64,000 nt of DNA from assembly GCF_001704615.3 (NCBI RefSeq), contig NZ_CP029397.2, positions 1 to 64,000 on the forward strand, given 5' to 3'. The DNA comes from Acinetobacter defluvii. GTDB taxonomy: Bacteria; Pseudomonadota; Gammaproteobacteria; Pseudomonadales; Moraxellaceae. Positions within the stretch are counted from its first letter, which is position 1; each line of letters begins with the position of its first letter. The notes under the pieces were generated by a model. The model was not told the DNA's origin. It saw only the letters and a list, made by a program, of their open reading frames with translations, and did not search any database. Position numbers and translations under genes: made by a program. Below, piece after piece: positions 1-11,989 of the stretch.

Positions 1-1392
1 ATGCTTTGGACAGACTGCTTAAATCGCTTGCGACAAGAGCTCTCTGATAATGTCTTTGCCATGTGGATTCGTCCTTTGGTTGCAGATGAGACAGACGATA
101 CATTAAAGCTATATGCACCCAATCCCTATTGGACACGCTATATTCAAGAGCATCATCTGGAACTGATCACCATTTTGGCTGAGCAACTTTCTGAAGGGCG
201 CATTCGTAAAGTTGAAATTTTGGTGGATTCTCGTCCGGGTGCGATTTTGTCAGCAGCTGAGCAGCCCGCTACAACCACTGCTGCTTTGGAGAGTACACCT
301 GTCGTAATTCCAAGTGCTAGACCTAAAAAAGACAAAGAGTCAGAACTTGTTGCAACGAAAAGTGCGAAAAAGAAATTATTAAACCCACTGTTTACTTTTG
401 CATTATTTGTGGAAGGGCGATCTAACCAAATGGCGGCAGAAACCTGTCGTAAAGTACTCACGCAACTTGGTGAATCCCAGCATAATCCGTTGTTTTTGTA
501 TGGACCTACCGGTTTGGGTAAAACCCATTTGATGCAAGCAGTGGGTAACGCTTTGTTGCAAGCAAAACCCAATGCACGTGTCATGTACATGACTGCTGAA
601 AGTTTTGTTCAAGATTTTGTCAGCTCATTACAAAAAGGTAAAGTTGAAGAGTTTAAGAAAAATTGTCGCTCATTAGATTTGCTTTTAGTGGATGACATTC
701 ACTTATTGGCAGGTAAAGAAGCAAGTTTGGTTGAATTTTTCTATACTTTCAATGCCTTACTGGATGAATCAAAACAAATTATTTTGACTTCAGATCGTTA
801 CCCGAAAGAACTCACAGAGCTTGATCCTCGTTTAGTTTCACGTTTTTCTTGGGGGCTATCGGTTGGAGTTGAGCCACCAGATATTGAAACACGTATCGAA
901 ATTTTGCTGAAAAAAGCCGAAAGTAATGGTATTGATTTACCACGAAATTGTGCTTTATTTATCGCTCAACAAGTGGTTGCCAATGTGCGAGAGTTGGAGG
1001 GCGCTTTAAATAAAGTTGTGGCAATTTCACGTTTCAAAGGTTCAGCGATTGATCTGGATGTAGTGCGTGAGTCGTTAAAGGACGTACTTGCCATTCGTGC
1101 ACGTACCATCAGTACTGAAAATATTCAGCGTGTGGTCAGTGAATATTTCCGTATTCCACTCAAAGAGTTGGTAGGACCAAAACGCACACGAATCTATGCA
1201 CGTCCTCGCCAGTTGGCAATGGGCTTAGCACGTGAACTGACAGGGGATAGTTTTCCTGAGATCGGGATGGCATTTGGTGGGCGTGACCATAGCACTGTGA
1301 TGCATGCGTGTGAAAAAGTGCAAAGCTTGTGCAATGAAGACCCGATTTTTAATGAGGATTATAAAAACCTCATGCGCTTACTTCAAAGTTAA
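1..1392 (+). CDS. dnaA: Chromosomal replication initiator DnaA
   Basis: DnaA binds DnaA boxes at the origin, opens the duplex and loads the replicative helicase. The 463-residue protein has the expected order: an N-terminal interaction domain, a variable linker (about residues 80-125), an AAA+ domain with Walker A GPTGLGKTH (168-176) and Walker B LLLVDDIH (227-234), and a C-terminal DNA-binding domain with the signature GGRDHSTVMHACEKV (426-440). The start codon is the first base of the window, so upstream promoter and origin sequences are not visible. It is the first gene of the conserved dnaA-dnaN-recF-gyrB block. Length and motifs are normal for the family. Confidence 0.98.
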   Translation: MLWTDCLNRLRQELSDNVFAMWIRPLVADETDDTLKLYAPNPYWTRYIQEHHLELITILAEQLSEGRIRKVEILVDSRPGAILSAAEQPATTTAALESTPVVIPSARPKKDKESELVATKSAKKKLLNPLFTFALFVEGRSNQMAAETCRKVLTQLGESQHNPLFLYGPTGLGKTHLMQAVGNALLQAKPNARVMYMTAESFVQDFVSSLQKGKVEEFKKNCRSLDLLLVDDIHLLAGKEASLVEFFYTFNALLDESKQIILTSDRYPKELTELDPRLVSRFSWGLSVGVEPPDIETRIEILLKKAESNGIDLPRNCALFIAQQVVANVRELEGALNKVVAISRFKGSAIDLDVVRESLKDVLAIRARTISTENIQRVVSEYFRIPLKELVGPKRTRIYARPRQLAMGLARELTGDSFPEIGMAFGGRDHSTVMHACEKVQSLCNEDPIFNEDYKNLMRLLQS

Positions 1393-1418
1393 TTTTTGAT
1401 CAAACTCTGTTCTTGCAA

Positions 1419-1437
1419 TGCGGTATAATCTACCGCA
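1419..1437. promoter_or_regulatory. Inverted repeat overlapping a TATAAT box between dnaA and dnaN
   Basis: The arms TGCGGTA (1419-1425) and TACCGCA (1431-1437) are perfect complements around a 5-base loop. The hexamer TATAAT (1424-1429) runs from the left arm into the loop. It could be a -10 box of a dnaN promoter under an operator, or a small hairpin in a dnaA-dnaN transcript. I see no good -35 box at 16-18 bp. Confidence 0.35.
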
Positions 1438-1505
1438 TAGTACAGGGCTAAAAACTATATTATTATTTACCTATCTTCAATTTTAGAGTTTAGAGGAATT
1501 CCACC

Positions 1506-2654
1506 GTGCGTTTGAAAATCGCGAAAGAGAGCTTACTCAATGTTTTATCAAATGTGGTTGGCGCAGTTGAACGCCGCCATACTTTAAACATTCTTTCAAA
1601 CGTTAAAATCCAAGCGACAGAGCAAGCTTTGACGATTACTGGTTCAGACTTGGAAGTGGAGTTGGTTGCAAGTACTACCCTTGCTGAAGGTGCTTGTATT
1701 CAAGCAGGGCAAACCACTGTGCCTGCACGTAAGCTCATGGATATTTGTAAATCTTTACCAACAGCAGCATTGATTGATTTACAAATTACAGAAGACCAGC
1801 GTTGTATCCTAAAATCTGGCAATAGTCGCTTTGTGTTAGGTACTTTACCTGCGGAAGATTATCCATTATTGACCACTGAAAATAGTCAAGGTACCCAAGT
1901 TCAAGTGACTGAAAGAGAGTTAAAGCGCTTATTTGAAAAAACTGCTTTTGCAATGGCAGTACAAGATGTGCGTTTTTATTTAACCGGTACCTTGCTGGAA
2001 ATTGATCAAAATCAATTACGTGCAGTGACTACAGATGGTCACCGTTTAGCAATGTGTGAAACATTGGCTGAATCGACTGCAACGCAATTGGTACAAGCGA
2101 TTGTGCCACGTAAAGCAGTTGCTGAATTACAGCGTTTACTCAGTATTGAAGACGACCAATTGACTTTATTAATTGGGCGTGAATTGTTAAATGTCACCAT
2201 CCAAGCACCAAGCCGTGACAAAGAGCAAGGTGATATTACTGTACGTTTCACTACAAAATTAATCGATGGTAAATTCCCTGATTATCGCCGTGTGATTCCG
2301 CGTGGTGGCGATAAAAATGTGTTGATTGCACATGATGTATTTAAACAATCTTTACAGCGTGTAGCGATTTTAAGTAATGAGAAATTACGTGGGGTGTTCT
2401 TAAATTTCAACGCTGATTCTTTGCAATTACGTGCCAATAACCCAGAGCAAGATGAAGCAGTTGAAGATTTAGCGATCCAATACAGCAATACACCGATGGA
2501 AATGTCATTTAATGCGCAATACATTTTAGAAGTATTGGGTGTGTTAGATGGTGATGATGTGTCGATGACCATGACTGAAGCAAATCAGTCCGTATTGGTA
2601 CAAGATCCAACGCAAGACAATCAAATTTATGTTGTGATGCCAATGCGTGTCTAA
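1506..2654 (+). CDS. dnaN: DNA polymerase III beta subunit (sliding clamp)
   Basis: The beta clamp encircles DNA and tethers DNA polymerase III and other replication and repair enzymes. The 382-residue sequence is full length and colinear with bacterial DnaN, with three clamp domains and the typical ending YVVMPMRV. The start is GTG, supported by an AGAGGAA ribosome-binding site a few bases upstream and by the standard N-terminus MRLKIAKESLL. It lies 113 bp after dnaA and 23 bp before recF, so dnaN and recF are probably co-transcribed. Confidence 0.98.
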   Translation: MRLKIAKESLLNVLSNVVGAVERRHTLNILSNVKIQATEQALTITGSDLEVELVASTTLAEGACIQAGQTTVPARKLMDICKSLPTAALIDLQITEDQRCILKSGNSRFVLGTLPAEDYPLLTTENSQGTQVQVTERELKRLFEKTAFAMAVQDVRFYLTGTLLEIDQNQLRAVTTDGHRLAMCETLAESTATQLVQAIVPRKAVAELQRLLSIEDDQLTLLIGRELLNVTIQAPSRDKEQGDITVRFTTKLIDGKFPDYRRVIPRGGDKNVLIAHDVFKQSLQRVAILSNEKLRGVFLNFNADSLQLRANNPEQDEAVEDLAIQYSNTPMEMSFNAQYILEVLGVLDGDDVSMTMTEANQSVLVQDPTQDNQIYVVMPMRV

Positions 2655-2677
2655 TTTAACGTATAACGTTCGATATT

Positions 2678-3760
2678 ATGCATATTACACGGCTTAATAT
2701 ACAGCGTGTTCGAAATCTAAAAACGGTTGCACTCCATGAGTTGCAGCCGTTTAATGTCTTTTATGGTAAAAATGGTTCAGGTAAAACTTCTATTTTAGAG
2801 GCGATTCATTTATTGGCGACAGGGCGTTCGTTTCGAACACATATGCCAAAACACTACATCCAAAATGAAACTGCTGATGCCTTGGTTTTTGCACAATCTT
2901 CAACTGAAAAGATTGGGATGCAGAAATTACTCAGTGGTGAGCAAGTGATTAAGGTCAATGGTGACTCGGTTGCGACCCAAGGACAGCTAGCGAAAATTTT
3001 ACCTTTGCAGCTTATTGATCCCTTGAGTACCGATATCATTGATCATGGGGCAAAACCTAGACGACAATTGCTAGATTGGCTCATGTTTCACGTGGAACCC
3101 GATTTTTATCATGCATGGCAATATTATTCACGTGCATTGAAGCAACGCAATAGTTTACTAAAAACCCAGCGTAATCTCAGCTTAAATGATTTAGAACCCT
3201 GGAATAAAATGTTGAGTGAGTACGGGGAAATTTTACATTCACAACGCATAGAAATCGTTGAACAGTGGAAAACTTATTTGGCTGCGGATTTGGCGATGTT
3301 ATTACCAAATTTACGTATTGAAATGGACTATAGTGCAGGGTTCCATGTGGAACATGGTTTGGCTCAGGATTTGATTCAATACCATCAAAAAGACATCGAG
3401 CGGCGCTATACCGAGTACGGTCCACATCGGGCAGACTTGCGTTTAAAAACCCTAACAGGGGATGCGGATGTAGTACTTTCCAGAGGACAGAAGAAGTTAC
3501 TCATTATGGCATTAAAACTGTCACAAATTGCCATGTTACATGCCTGTAATAAGGAAACTGTGGTATTATTAGATGATGTGACAGCAGAATTAGATTTAAC
3601 TGCACAACAGCGTTTAATTGAACGATTAAGCCAACTTGGAAGTCAGGTTTTTTTGACGACTTTGGATCAAGATTCAGTAAAAAAACATTTACATGATTTG
3701 TCTATTTCCTACCAATTATTCAGTGTTGATAACGGTCAAGTTCAACGTGTTGTGCCATGA
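2678..3760 (+). CDS. recF: DNA replication and repair protein RecF
   Basis: RecF is an SMC-like ATPase that helps load RecA at single-strand gaps through the RecFOR pathway. The 360-residue protein has Walker [10 protein letters not shown] (about residues 30-38), the ABC-type signature LSRGQKKLL and a Walker B ending in [10 protein letters not shown]. The short gap after dnaN (23 bp) and the 52-bp gap to gyrB fit an operon. Confidence 0.97.
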   Translation: MHITRLNIQRVRNLKTVALHELQPFNVFYGKNGSGKTSILEAIHLLATGRSFRTHMPKHYIQNETADALVFAQSSTEKIGMQKLLSGEQVIKVNGDSVATQGQLAKILPLQLIDPLSTDIIDHGAKPRRQLLDWLMFHVEPDFYHAWQYYSRALKQRNSLLKTQRNLSLNDLEPWNKMLSEYGEILHSQRIEIVEQWKTYLAADLAMLLPNLRIEMDYSAGFHVEHGLAQDLIQYHQKDIERRYTEYGPHRADLRLKTLTGDADVVLSRGQKKLLIMALKLSQIAMLHACNKETVVLLDDVTAELDLTAQQRLIERLSQLGSQVFLTTLDQDSVKKHLHDLSISYQLFSVDNGQVQRVVP

Positions 3761-3803
3761 TTTTTTATTTTACGCTAATTCATTTAGACCTATTTTTCAC
3801 TAG

Positions 3804-6284
<2,481 letters not shown>

Positions 6285-6306
6285 TTAATTTTCTTTTATT
6301 TAATTT

Positions 6307-6338
6307 ATCCCTTTGAATATTCACTGATTCAGAGGGAT
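6307..6338 (+). terminator. Intrinsic terminator after gyrB
   Basis: ATCCCT-TTGAA pairs with TTCA-AGGGAT around a loop and is followed by a run of seven T. It lies 22 bp after the gyrB stop. Confidence 0.8.
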
Positions 6339-6461
6339 TTTTTTATCTTTTGTATCCGTCTTTAGAATCTTTGTATATTCATGATTTTTTTATAAAAATG
6401 ACTTATTTTTATGTCACTATTATTTTTTAGATAATCGTATATAAAACAAGAGGCTAGAATT

Positions 6462-6827
6462 ATGGATAATCGGTTGGAGTATACCCGTGATATTTGGGTG
6501 AATGCTTTTTTTACAGGCAATTATGAAGTCTTAGCGCAGTACGAAGATCAGCATTTTAAGGTGATCTACGAGCAAGAAGGGCGTGTAGAAAGTAATTTTA
6601 CCCGTTATGAAAAGATCGCACATGCGGTTAAAAATGGTGTGTGGAAACCTCAAAAACCGAATGTCCAAAGTGAAGATTATGAGTTTAATCGTGATCAAAC
6701 CGCATGTTTAGTACAAATTTTCCTAGAAAATGAAAGTACAGTTATTCAGGAAAAATGGATCTTTCAAGAAGATTGGAAAATCACCGAGTTAAGATTTTGT
6801 GAAATGGAAAATAGTGCCAGATTATGA
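6462..6827 (+). CDS. Small NTF2-like (SnoaL-type) hypothetical protein
   Basis: This 121-residue protein has no signal peptide or membrane segment. Its pattern is an N-terminal helix (YTRDIWVNAFFTGNY), a central segment, and a C-terminal beta meander ending in WIFQEDWKITELRFCEM. This resembles the NTF2/SnoaL cone fold used by small ligand-binding or scavenging proteins. That assignment rests on pattern only. An AGAGGCTAG site precedes the ATG and a strong terminator follows, so it is probably a single-gene unit. I cannot name a substrate. Confidence 0.8.
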   Translation: MDNRLEYTRDIWVNAFFTGNYEVLAQYEDQHFKVIYEQEGRVESNFTRYEKIAHAVKNGVWKPQKPNVQSEDYEFNRDQTACLVQIFLENESTVIQEKWIFQEDWKITELRFCEMENSARL

Positions 6828-6840
6828 TGTTGAGCAAGTT

Positions 6841-6879
6841 AAAAAAGCACCTTAAATGTAATTTTTAAGGTGCTTTTTT
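6841..6879 (+). terminator. Intrinsic terminator
   Basis: A long perfect stem (AAAAGCACCTTAAA with TTTAAGGTGCTTTT) ends in a T tract, 14 bp after the stop of the NTF2-like gene. Confidence 0.9.
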
Positions 6880-6885
6880 CTTATA

Positions 6886-7340
6886 AATAAGACGTAAAAC
6901 CAAGAGTAAATTGATTTAAAAATAATCAAAAAATCTTAAATAAACTGTGGATAACTTTAAAATATCTAGTTAAAATAGCCAAAATTAAACAAAATTATTG
7001 AGCAAAAAAATAAAAAATGAACTTTCTTATCTGAAATTATATCTATTTATGGTAAATCTTCAGCAGTGAAAATGAATTCAAAAACATAGGGTGTGGTGTG
7101 TTGATAAATTAAATGAATTTAAAATTAGATACAGTAGTGTTATAATTTATTAATATGTTTTAGCGATAAGTGGGTTTTATCTTATATTGGTATTTTAAAT
7201 ATGTTCCACGGTTTTAGGTTTAAATCATAACTAAAATTTATATGTTAATTTTTATTGTTTAGGTTGGATTTATAGTACTGAAATAGATAGAAAATAAATT
7301 TTTTTTTAGGATAATTAATTATTAGATGGGGAAAATAAAA
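6886..7340. other. AT-rich gene-free stretch
   Basis: This is a very AT-rich gap between convergent transcription units. I see no credible ORF, RNA gene or repeat in it. Confidence 0.6.
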
Positions 7341-7369
7341 AGAGAAAGAAGTTTTAAACTGCTTTCTCT
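7341..7369 (-). terminator. Intrinsic terminator of the ABC-F gene
   Basis: AGAGAAAG and CTTTCTCT pair, with an inner AGTTT/AAACT stem. On the minus strand the hairpin is followed by TTTTTATTTT. It lies 25 bp beyond the ABC-F stop codon. Confidence 0.8.
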
Positions 7370-7393
7370 AGATAAAAGATGATTTATAAAGGA

Positions 7394-9331
7394 TTAGTCA
7401 TTAAAAGTGCTTTCCAGTTCTTCAAGCTCCATCATGAGTTCAAGCATTTGTTCTTCTGCTTGCTCAAGTTTATTTTTTAATTCAGTCTGTTCATTCATCA
7501 GTTGAAGTAAATCATCTTTACGACTGGCATCATATAGCGCTGTATCTGCAAGAGATACTTCGATGTCTGCTAAACGCGGTTGAATTTTACCGATTTGGGC
7601 TTCTATTTTTTCGATATTTTTACGAATAGGACGGGTTTGTTCTCGGCGTTGAGCTGCTAATTTGCGTTGAGCTTCTTTATCGATTTTGGATACTTGAGGC
7701 TTTGCTTCAACTTGCGATTTCAAAGGAGCAGCGGTTTGCTGACCATTTTTCATCATCTCAGCACGTGCTTGACGTAACCATTGGGCATAATCTTGCAAGT
7801 CACCATCAAATTCTTTGCTTTGCCCATTGTGTACCAAAATCAACTCATCACAAACAGAGGCGATTAATTGACGTTCATGTGAGACTAATACCACAGCACC
7901 TTCAAAATCTTGTAATGCCATGGTTAAAGCATGACGCATATCTAAATCTAAATGGTTAGTAGGCTCATCTAAGATCAGCACATTGGGTCTTAACCAAACA
8001 ATGAGTGCCAAAGCTAAACGCGCACGTTCCCCCCCTGAGAAACTTTCACTCGGTGTATCCATGCGTTCACCACTAAAACCAAAACTCCCTAGGAATGAAC
8101 GTAAAGTTGCTTCACTGATTTTAGGATCAGCAATACGTGCCAATTGCAGCATTGGGCTAGCATTGCCATCGAGTGCATCCATTTGATGCTGTGCAAAATA
8201 GCCAATATTCAATAATTCTGACGGTTTGCGGATCCCTTGGATTAAAGTCAAATCACCAACTAGAGATTTAATTAAAGTTGATTTACCTGCACCATTCATT
8301 CCCAACAAACCAATACGGCTGCTTGGTGTGATTTGTAAATTTACATTGGTCACAATCAGTTTTTCACCGTAACCAATATCAGCATGTTCCAATGTCAACA
8401 AAGGTGAGCTCATTTTACTTGGCTCACGGAAACTAAAGGTAAAGGGTGTATCTACATGCGCAGGTGCAAGTTCTTGCATACGCTCAAGTTGTTTGATTCG
8501 GCTTTGTGCTTGACGAGCTTTAGTGGCTTTGGCTTTAAAACGATCAATAAATTTCTGTAAATGTGCTTTGGCTTCTTCTTGTTTTTCAAATGCTTGTTGT
8601 TGTTGTGCTAAGCGTTCTGCACGTGTAATTTCAAAAGTTGAATAATTCCCTGTATATAATGTTAATTCTTGATTTTCAATATGTAGAATATGATCAGTAA
8701 TTGCATCTAAAAAATCACGGTCATGCGAAATCAGAATGAGTGTACCTTCATAGGCTTTTAACCAATCCTCTAACCATAAAATAGCATCTAAATCTAAATG
8801 GTTGGTTGGTTCATCGAGTAATAGCAAATCTGAACGACTCATCAGCGTACGTGCGAGATTGAGGCGCATGCGCCAGCCACCTGAAAAACTCGATACCAAA
8901 AGTTCAGATTGATGTTCAAAAAAGCCTAAACCTGCCATCAGTTGCGATGCTTTGGAGGGAGCAGAATAGCCGTGAATTTCATCAAAACGGCTATATAAAT
9001 GTGCTAAATCAGTATCGCTTAAATTTTGAGGATCATTGAGTTGGTGTTGGATTTGCCAATATTCTTCATCACCAGACAGAACAAAATCAATGGCTTTCAT
9101 GTCTAAGGCCTTGATTTCTTGTGCCATATGTGCCACAGTCCAAACATTTGGACGAGTGAGGCTACCGCTATCAGACTCGATTCCACCTAACAATGCTGAA
9201 AATAAAGTGGATTTGCCTGCACCATTCACTCCAGTTAAACCAATTTTCCAACCTGGATGAAGTTGCATGGATGCTTTTTGAAATAAAACACGTCCACCGC
9301 GGCGTAAAGAAAGTTGTTCTAACTGGATCAT
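7394..9331 (-). CDS. ABC-F family ATPase, YheS type
   Basis: ABC-F proteins are soluble twin-ATPase proteins that act on ribosomes rather than transporting solutes. The 645-residue protein has two ABC modules: Walker A GVNGAGKST and signature SFSGGWRMRLNLA in the first, Walker A GMNGAGKST and signature SFSGGERARLALA in the second. Both carry LDEPTNHLDL. The arginine- and lysine-rich linker (FIDRFKAKATKARQAQSRIK) is the ABC-F signature. A charged coiled coil occupies the last ~80 residues. The sequence matches the E. coli YheS subgroup better than EttA or Uup. There is no membrane segment. It is divergent from the following gene. Confidence 0.93.
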   Translation of the reverse strand: MIQLEQLSLRRGGRVLFQKASMQLHPGWKIGLTGVNGAGKSTLFSALLGGIESDSGSLTRPNVWTVAHMAQEIKALDMKAIDFVLSGDEEYWQIQHQLNDPQNLSDTDLAHLYSRFDEIHGYSAPSKASQLMAGLGFFEHQSELLVSSFSGGWRMRLNLARTLMSRSDLLLLDEPTNHLDLDAILWLEDWLKAYEGTLILISHDRDFLDAITDHILHIENQELTLYTGNYSTFEITRAERLAQQQQAFEKQEEAKAHLQKFIDRFKAKATKARQAQSRIKQLERMQELAPAHVDTPFTFSFREPSKMSSPLLTLEHADIGYGEKLIVTNVNLQITPSSRIGLLGMNGAGKSTLIKSLVGDLTLIQGIRKPSELLNIGYFAQHQMDALDGNASPMLQLARIADPKISEATLRSFLGSFGFSGERMDTPSESFSGGERARLALALIVWLRPNVLILDEPTNHLDLDMRHALTMALQDFEGAVVLVSHERQLIASVCDELILVHNGQSKEFDGDLQDYAQWLRQARAEMMKNGQQTAAPLKSQVEAKPQVSKIDKEAQRKLAAQRREQTRPIRKNIEKIEAQIGKIQPRLADIEVSLADTALYDASRKDDLLQLMNEQTELKNKLEQAEEQMLELMMELEELESTFND

Positions 9332-9549
9332 GAATAAAAACTATACTGGGAATTAGGTGTGCTATTTTAATAGATAAATCAGTTTGTACCAAAGTAATAA
9401 AAATATTTACTTGATGTTGAATAGTAAAATGAGAAAGGACATTGCTGCGTTTTATCTATAAGTTTTAGATAAATATACATAAATATGCTTATTTGTGATA
9501 CAAGTCTTAATTAAAACGGAATGAAAATTTAAAAAAGGAGAAATCATCT

Positions 9550-10578
9550 GTGTTGAATATAAAAATATTAAGTGCGAGTGCATTACTTTCTGGTGTGTTA
9601 ATGAGCTCAACATTTGCACAAGCAAAACAAACAGTATGCGTGTTTGACGTACAAGGGCGTTCAGGTGATATTTTTAAAGGAATGGAAGAGTGGGCTTTAG
9701 CATCACAGAAAGTGAATGCTGACATTAAACTCATTCCGTATCCTAAAGAAGAAGATGCCGATGCTGCATTTAAAGCAGGTAAATGTGATGGTGTTTATCT
9801 AACATCATTGAGAGCACGATATTATAATAAATTTGCGGGTTCTATTGATGCTTTAGGTGCTGTACCCAACATTAGCATCGCTGAAAAAGCCATTCGCTAT
9901 GCCTTAGATAAAAGAAATGCTAGACGTATGTTGTCTAAGGTGAATGGCGAGAGTTTTGAAGTTGCTGGAATTGATCAAATAGGAACTGCTTATTTATTTG
10001 TAAAATATAATCAAATTAAAAATCCACAAGACCCTATCAAAGATTTGGAAGGGCAGAAGTTTTCGTTTTTGGGCTATGATGTTGCACAAAGATATATGTT
10101 AAGAAAAATTAAAGCGATACCAGTATCCTCAGAAATTTCTAATTTGGTTTCCAAATTTAATAATAATCAAGTGGATATGACAGCTGCACCTGCTTATTTA
10201 TATAAACCATTTGAAATGCATAAAGGTTTAGGGGCGAAGGGTGCTGTGGTGGTATTTCCTGTGGTAAATGTAACCATGCTCATGGTTGTGCGCCCAGATA
10301 AGTTCCCTCAAAACTTTGGTGTAAATTCAAGAGAAATTTTCATCAAAAATCTACCGAGAACATTACAGTATGTGAACAGGACAGAGCGGGACATCCCTGC
10401 GAAATACAAACTCAACTTGACCAAAGAGCAAACTATTAAATATCAAATGGTGATACGAGAAGCTCGCATAGAGCTTACGAAACAAGGCGTTTATGATCAG
10501 CAAATGATGTCGGTATTAAAAAGAGCAAGATGTACAATTGACCGTACAAACTTTGAATGTTCTTTAATGGATGAATAA
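9550..10578 (+). CDS. Putative periplasmic solute-binding protein (AdeT/DUF6091-like), paralogue 1
   Basis: This 342-residue exported protein starts at GTG, 9 bases after an AAGGAG site. It has a signal peptide probably cut near STFAQA-KQ. The mature protein starts with the family motif VCVFDVQGRSGD and resembles periplasmic binding proteins in size and pattern. Cysteines near both ends (CVFD, FKAGKCDG, RARCTIDRTNFEC) are conserved in the three paralogues at 14.6-18.2 kb. In A. baumannii relatives have been called AdeT and linked to aminoglycoside efflux. The sequence has no transmembrane transporter domain, so a binding protein is more likely. Its ligand is unknown. Confidence 0.85.
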   Translation: MLNIKILSASALLSGVLMSSTFAQAKQTVCVFDVQGRSGDIFKGMEEWALASQKVNADIKLIPYPKEEDADAAFKAGKCDGVYLTSLRARYYNKFAGSIDALGAVPNISIAEKAIRYALDKRNARRMLSKVNGESFEVAGIDQIGTAYLFVKYNQIKNPQDPIKDLEGQKFSFLGYDVAQRYMLRKIKAIPVSSEISNLVSKFNNNQVDMTAAPAYLYKPFEMHKGLGAKGAVVVFPVVNVTMLMVVRPDKFPQNFGVNSREIFIKNLPRTLQYVNRTERDIPAKYKLNLTKEQTIKYQMVIREARIELTKQGVYDQQMMSVLKRARCTIDRTNFECSLMDE

Positions 10579-10646
10579 GAGAAGTGGATTAAAAACTTAT
10601 ATAAATATAAAAGTGATAAAGTTTATTTTTTAACTACATCATATCA

Positions 10647-10677
10647 AAATAGCGACCTAAAATTAAGGTCGCTATTT
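10647..10677. terminator. Bidirectional intrinsic terminator
   Basis: AAATAGCGACCT and AGGTCGCTATTT form a perfect 12-bp stem around a 7-base loop. It sits between the convergent AdeT-like gene and tyrS. Confidence 0.85.
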
Positions 10678-10694
10678 CATGCTATAAATACGTT

Positions 10695-11909
10695 CTAGTC
10701 AGTAAATGTCACTTTTGCAATGGCTTTTTTACTTGCTTGAATGATTAAAGTTACATTTTCTTTGACCATGTAACTCCCATCAACCACTTCCCAATCGACT
10801 TTCACGGCTCCACGTGAAACAGCATCTTTCGATTGCGCTGAGTTTTTGGTTAAACCTGCTGCACGCAGAATTGAAATAATCGAAACTTCACCGCCAAATT
10901 CAGCACGAGAAATCGTAATTTCAGGTGTGCCTTCAGGAAGCTCACCTTCAGTAATTAAATTCCCTGCGCCTTTATGTGCATGTTCAGCTGCTTCCGCACC
11001 ATGGAAACGCTCAACCAATTCAAGTGCAAGAATTTTCTTCACTTCTTGAGGGTTGCGACCATCTTCGATTTCTTTCAGTAAAACCGCAATTTCATCTAAT
11101 GATTTAAAGCTCAAAAGATCAAAATAACGCTCAATTAAGCTGTCTGGCATAGACAACACTTTTTGATACATCGTTCCTGGTGCATCAAATACACCGATAT
11201 AGTTGCCCAAAGATTTAGACATTTTATTGACGCCATCTAAACCTTCAAGAATCGGTACAGTGATACACACTTGCGACTCTTGACCATAACGACCTTGCAA
11301 AGTACGCCCCATCAGCAAGTTAAAGGTTTGGTCTGTGCCGCCCATTTCGACGTCAGCTTCAAGTGCAATCGAGTCATAGCCTTGAACCAATGGATATAAA
11401 AACTCATGAATTGCAATGGGTTGCTGACTGTTATAGCGCTTGGTGAAATCATCACGTTCTAACATACGTGCAACAGTTTGTTGAGATGCAAGCTGAATTA
11501 AGTCTGCCGCAGTACGTTGATTAAACCATTCTGAGTTAAAACGCACTTTGGTTTTATTTGGATCAAGAATTTTAAACACTTGTTCTTGATAAGTTTTTGC
11601 ATTGGCTTCAACTTGTTCACGTGACAAAGGTGGGCGAGTTGCACTTTTACCTGATGGATCACCGATCATTGCAGTATAGTCACCAATCAAGAATGTCACT
11701 TCATGACCTAGATCTTGGAAGGTTTTTAATTTATTGATCAATACCGTATGACCAAAATGCAAATCGGGTGCAGTTGGATCAAAGCCTGCCTTAATCTTTA
11801 AGGGACGATTTTCCTTGAGTTTCTTTAAAAGATCCTCTTCAGAAATAATTTCGTGGGTGCCTCGTTGAATGAGGGCAAGTTGTTCTTCCGCGGGTAGGAA
11901 ATTAGACAT
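10695..11909 (-). CDS. tyrS: Tyrosyl-tRNA synthetase
   Basis: TyrS charges tRNA-Tyr with tyrosine. I chose the inner ATG at 11909, giving 404 residues beginning [13 protein letters not shown], because the longer reading frame adds 16 residues that do not look like the family. Class I motifs are present: HFGH in [12 protein letters not shown], and KMSKS in [14 protein letters not shown]. The last ~70 residues form an S4 RNA-binding domain. The KMSKS motif places it in the TyrZ-like subgroup rather than with E. coli TyrS (KFGKT). It is divergent from anmK, with 80 bp between start codons. Confidence 0.96.
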   Translation of the reverse strand: MSNFLPAEEQLALIQRGTHEIISEEDLLKKLKENRPLKIKAGFDPTAPDLHFGHTVLINKLKTFQDLGHEVTFLIGDYTAMIGDPSGKSATRPPLSREQVEANAKTYQEQVFKILDPNKTKVRFNSEWFNQRTAADLIQLASQQTVARMLERDDFTKRYNSQQPIAIHEFLYPLVQGYDSIALEADVEMGGTDQTFNLLMGRTLQGRYGQESQVCITVPILEGLDGVNKMSKSLGNYIGVFDAPGTMYQKVLSMPDSLIERYFDLLSFKSLDEIAVLLKEIEDGRNPQEVKKILALELVERFHGAEAAEHAHKGAGNLITEGELPEGTPEITISRAEFGGEVSIISILRAAGLTKNSAQSKDAVSRGAVKVDWEVVDGSYMVKENVTLIIQASKKAIAKVTFTD

Positions 11910-11989
11910 CACAAAATCCAATACATCAGTTATTTCATTTGTGCGATATACTAACATTTTTTCAGCAAAATGCAGGCGAAGAATATCTC

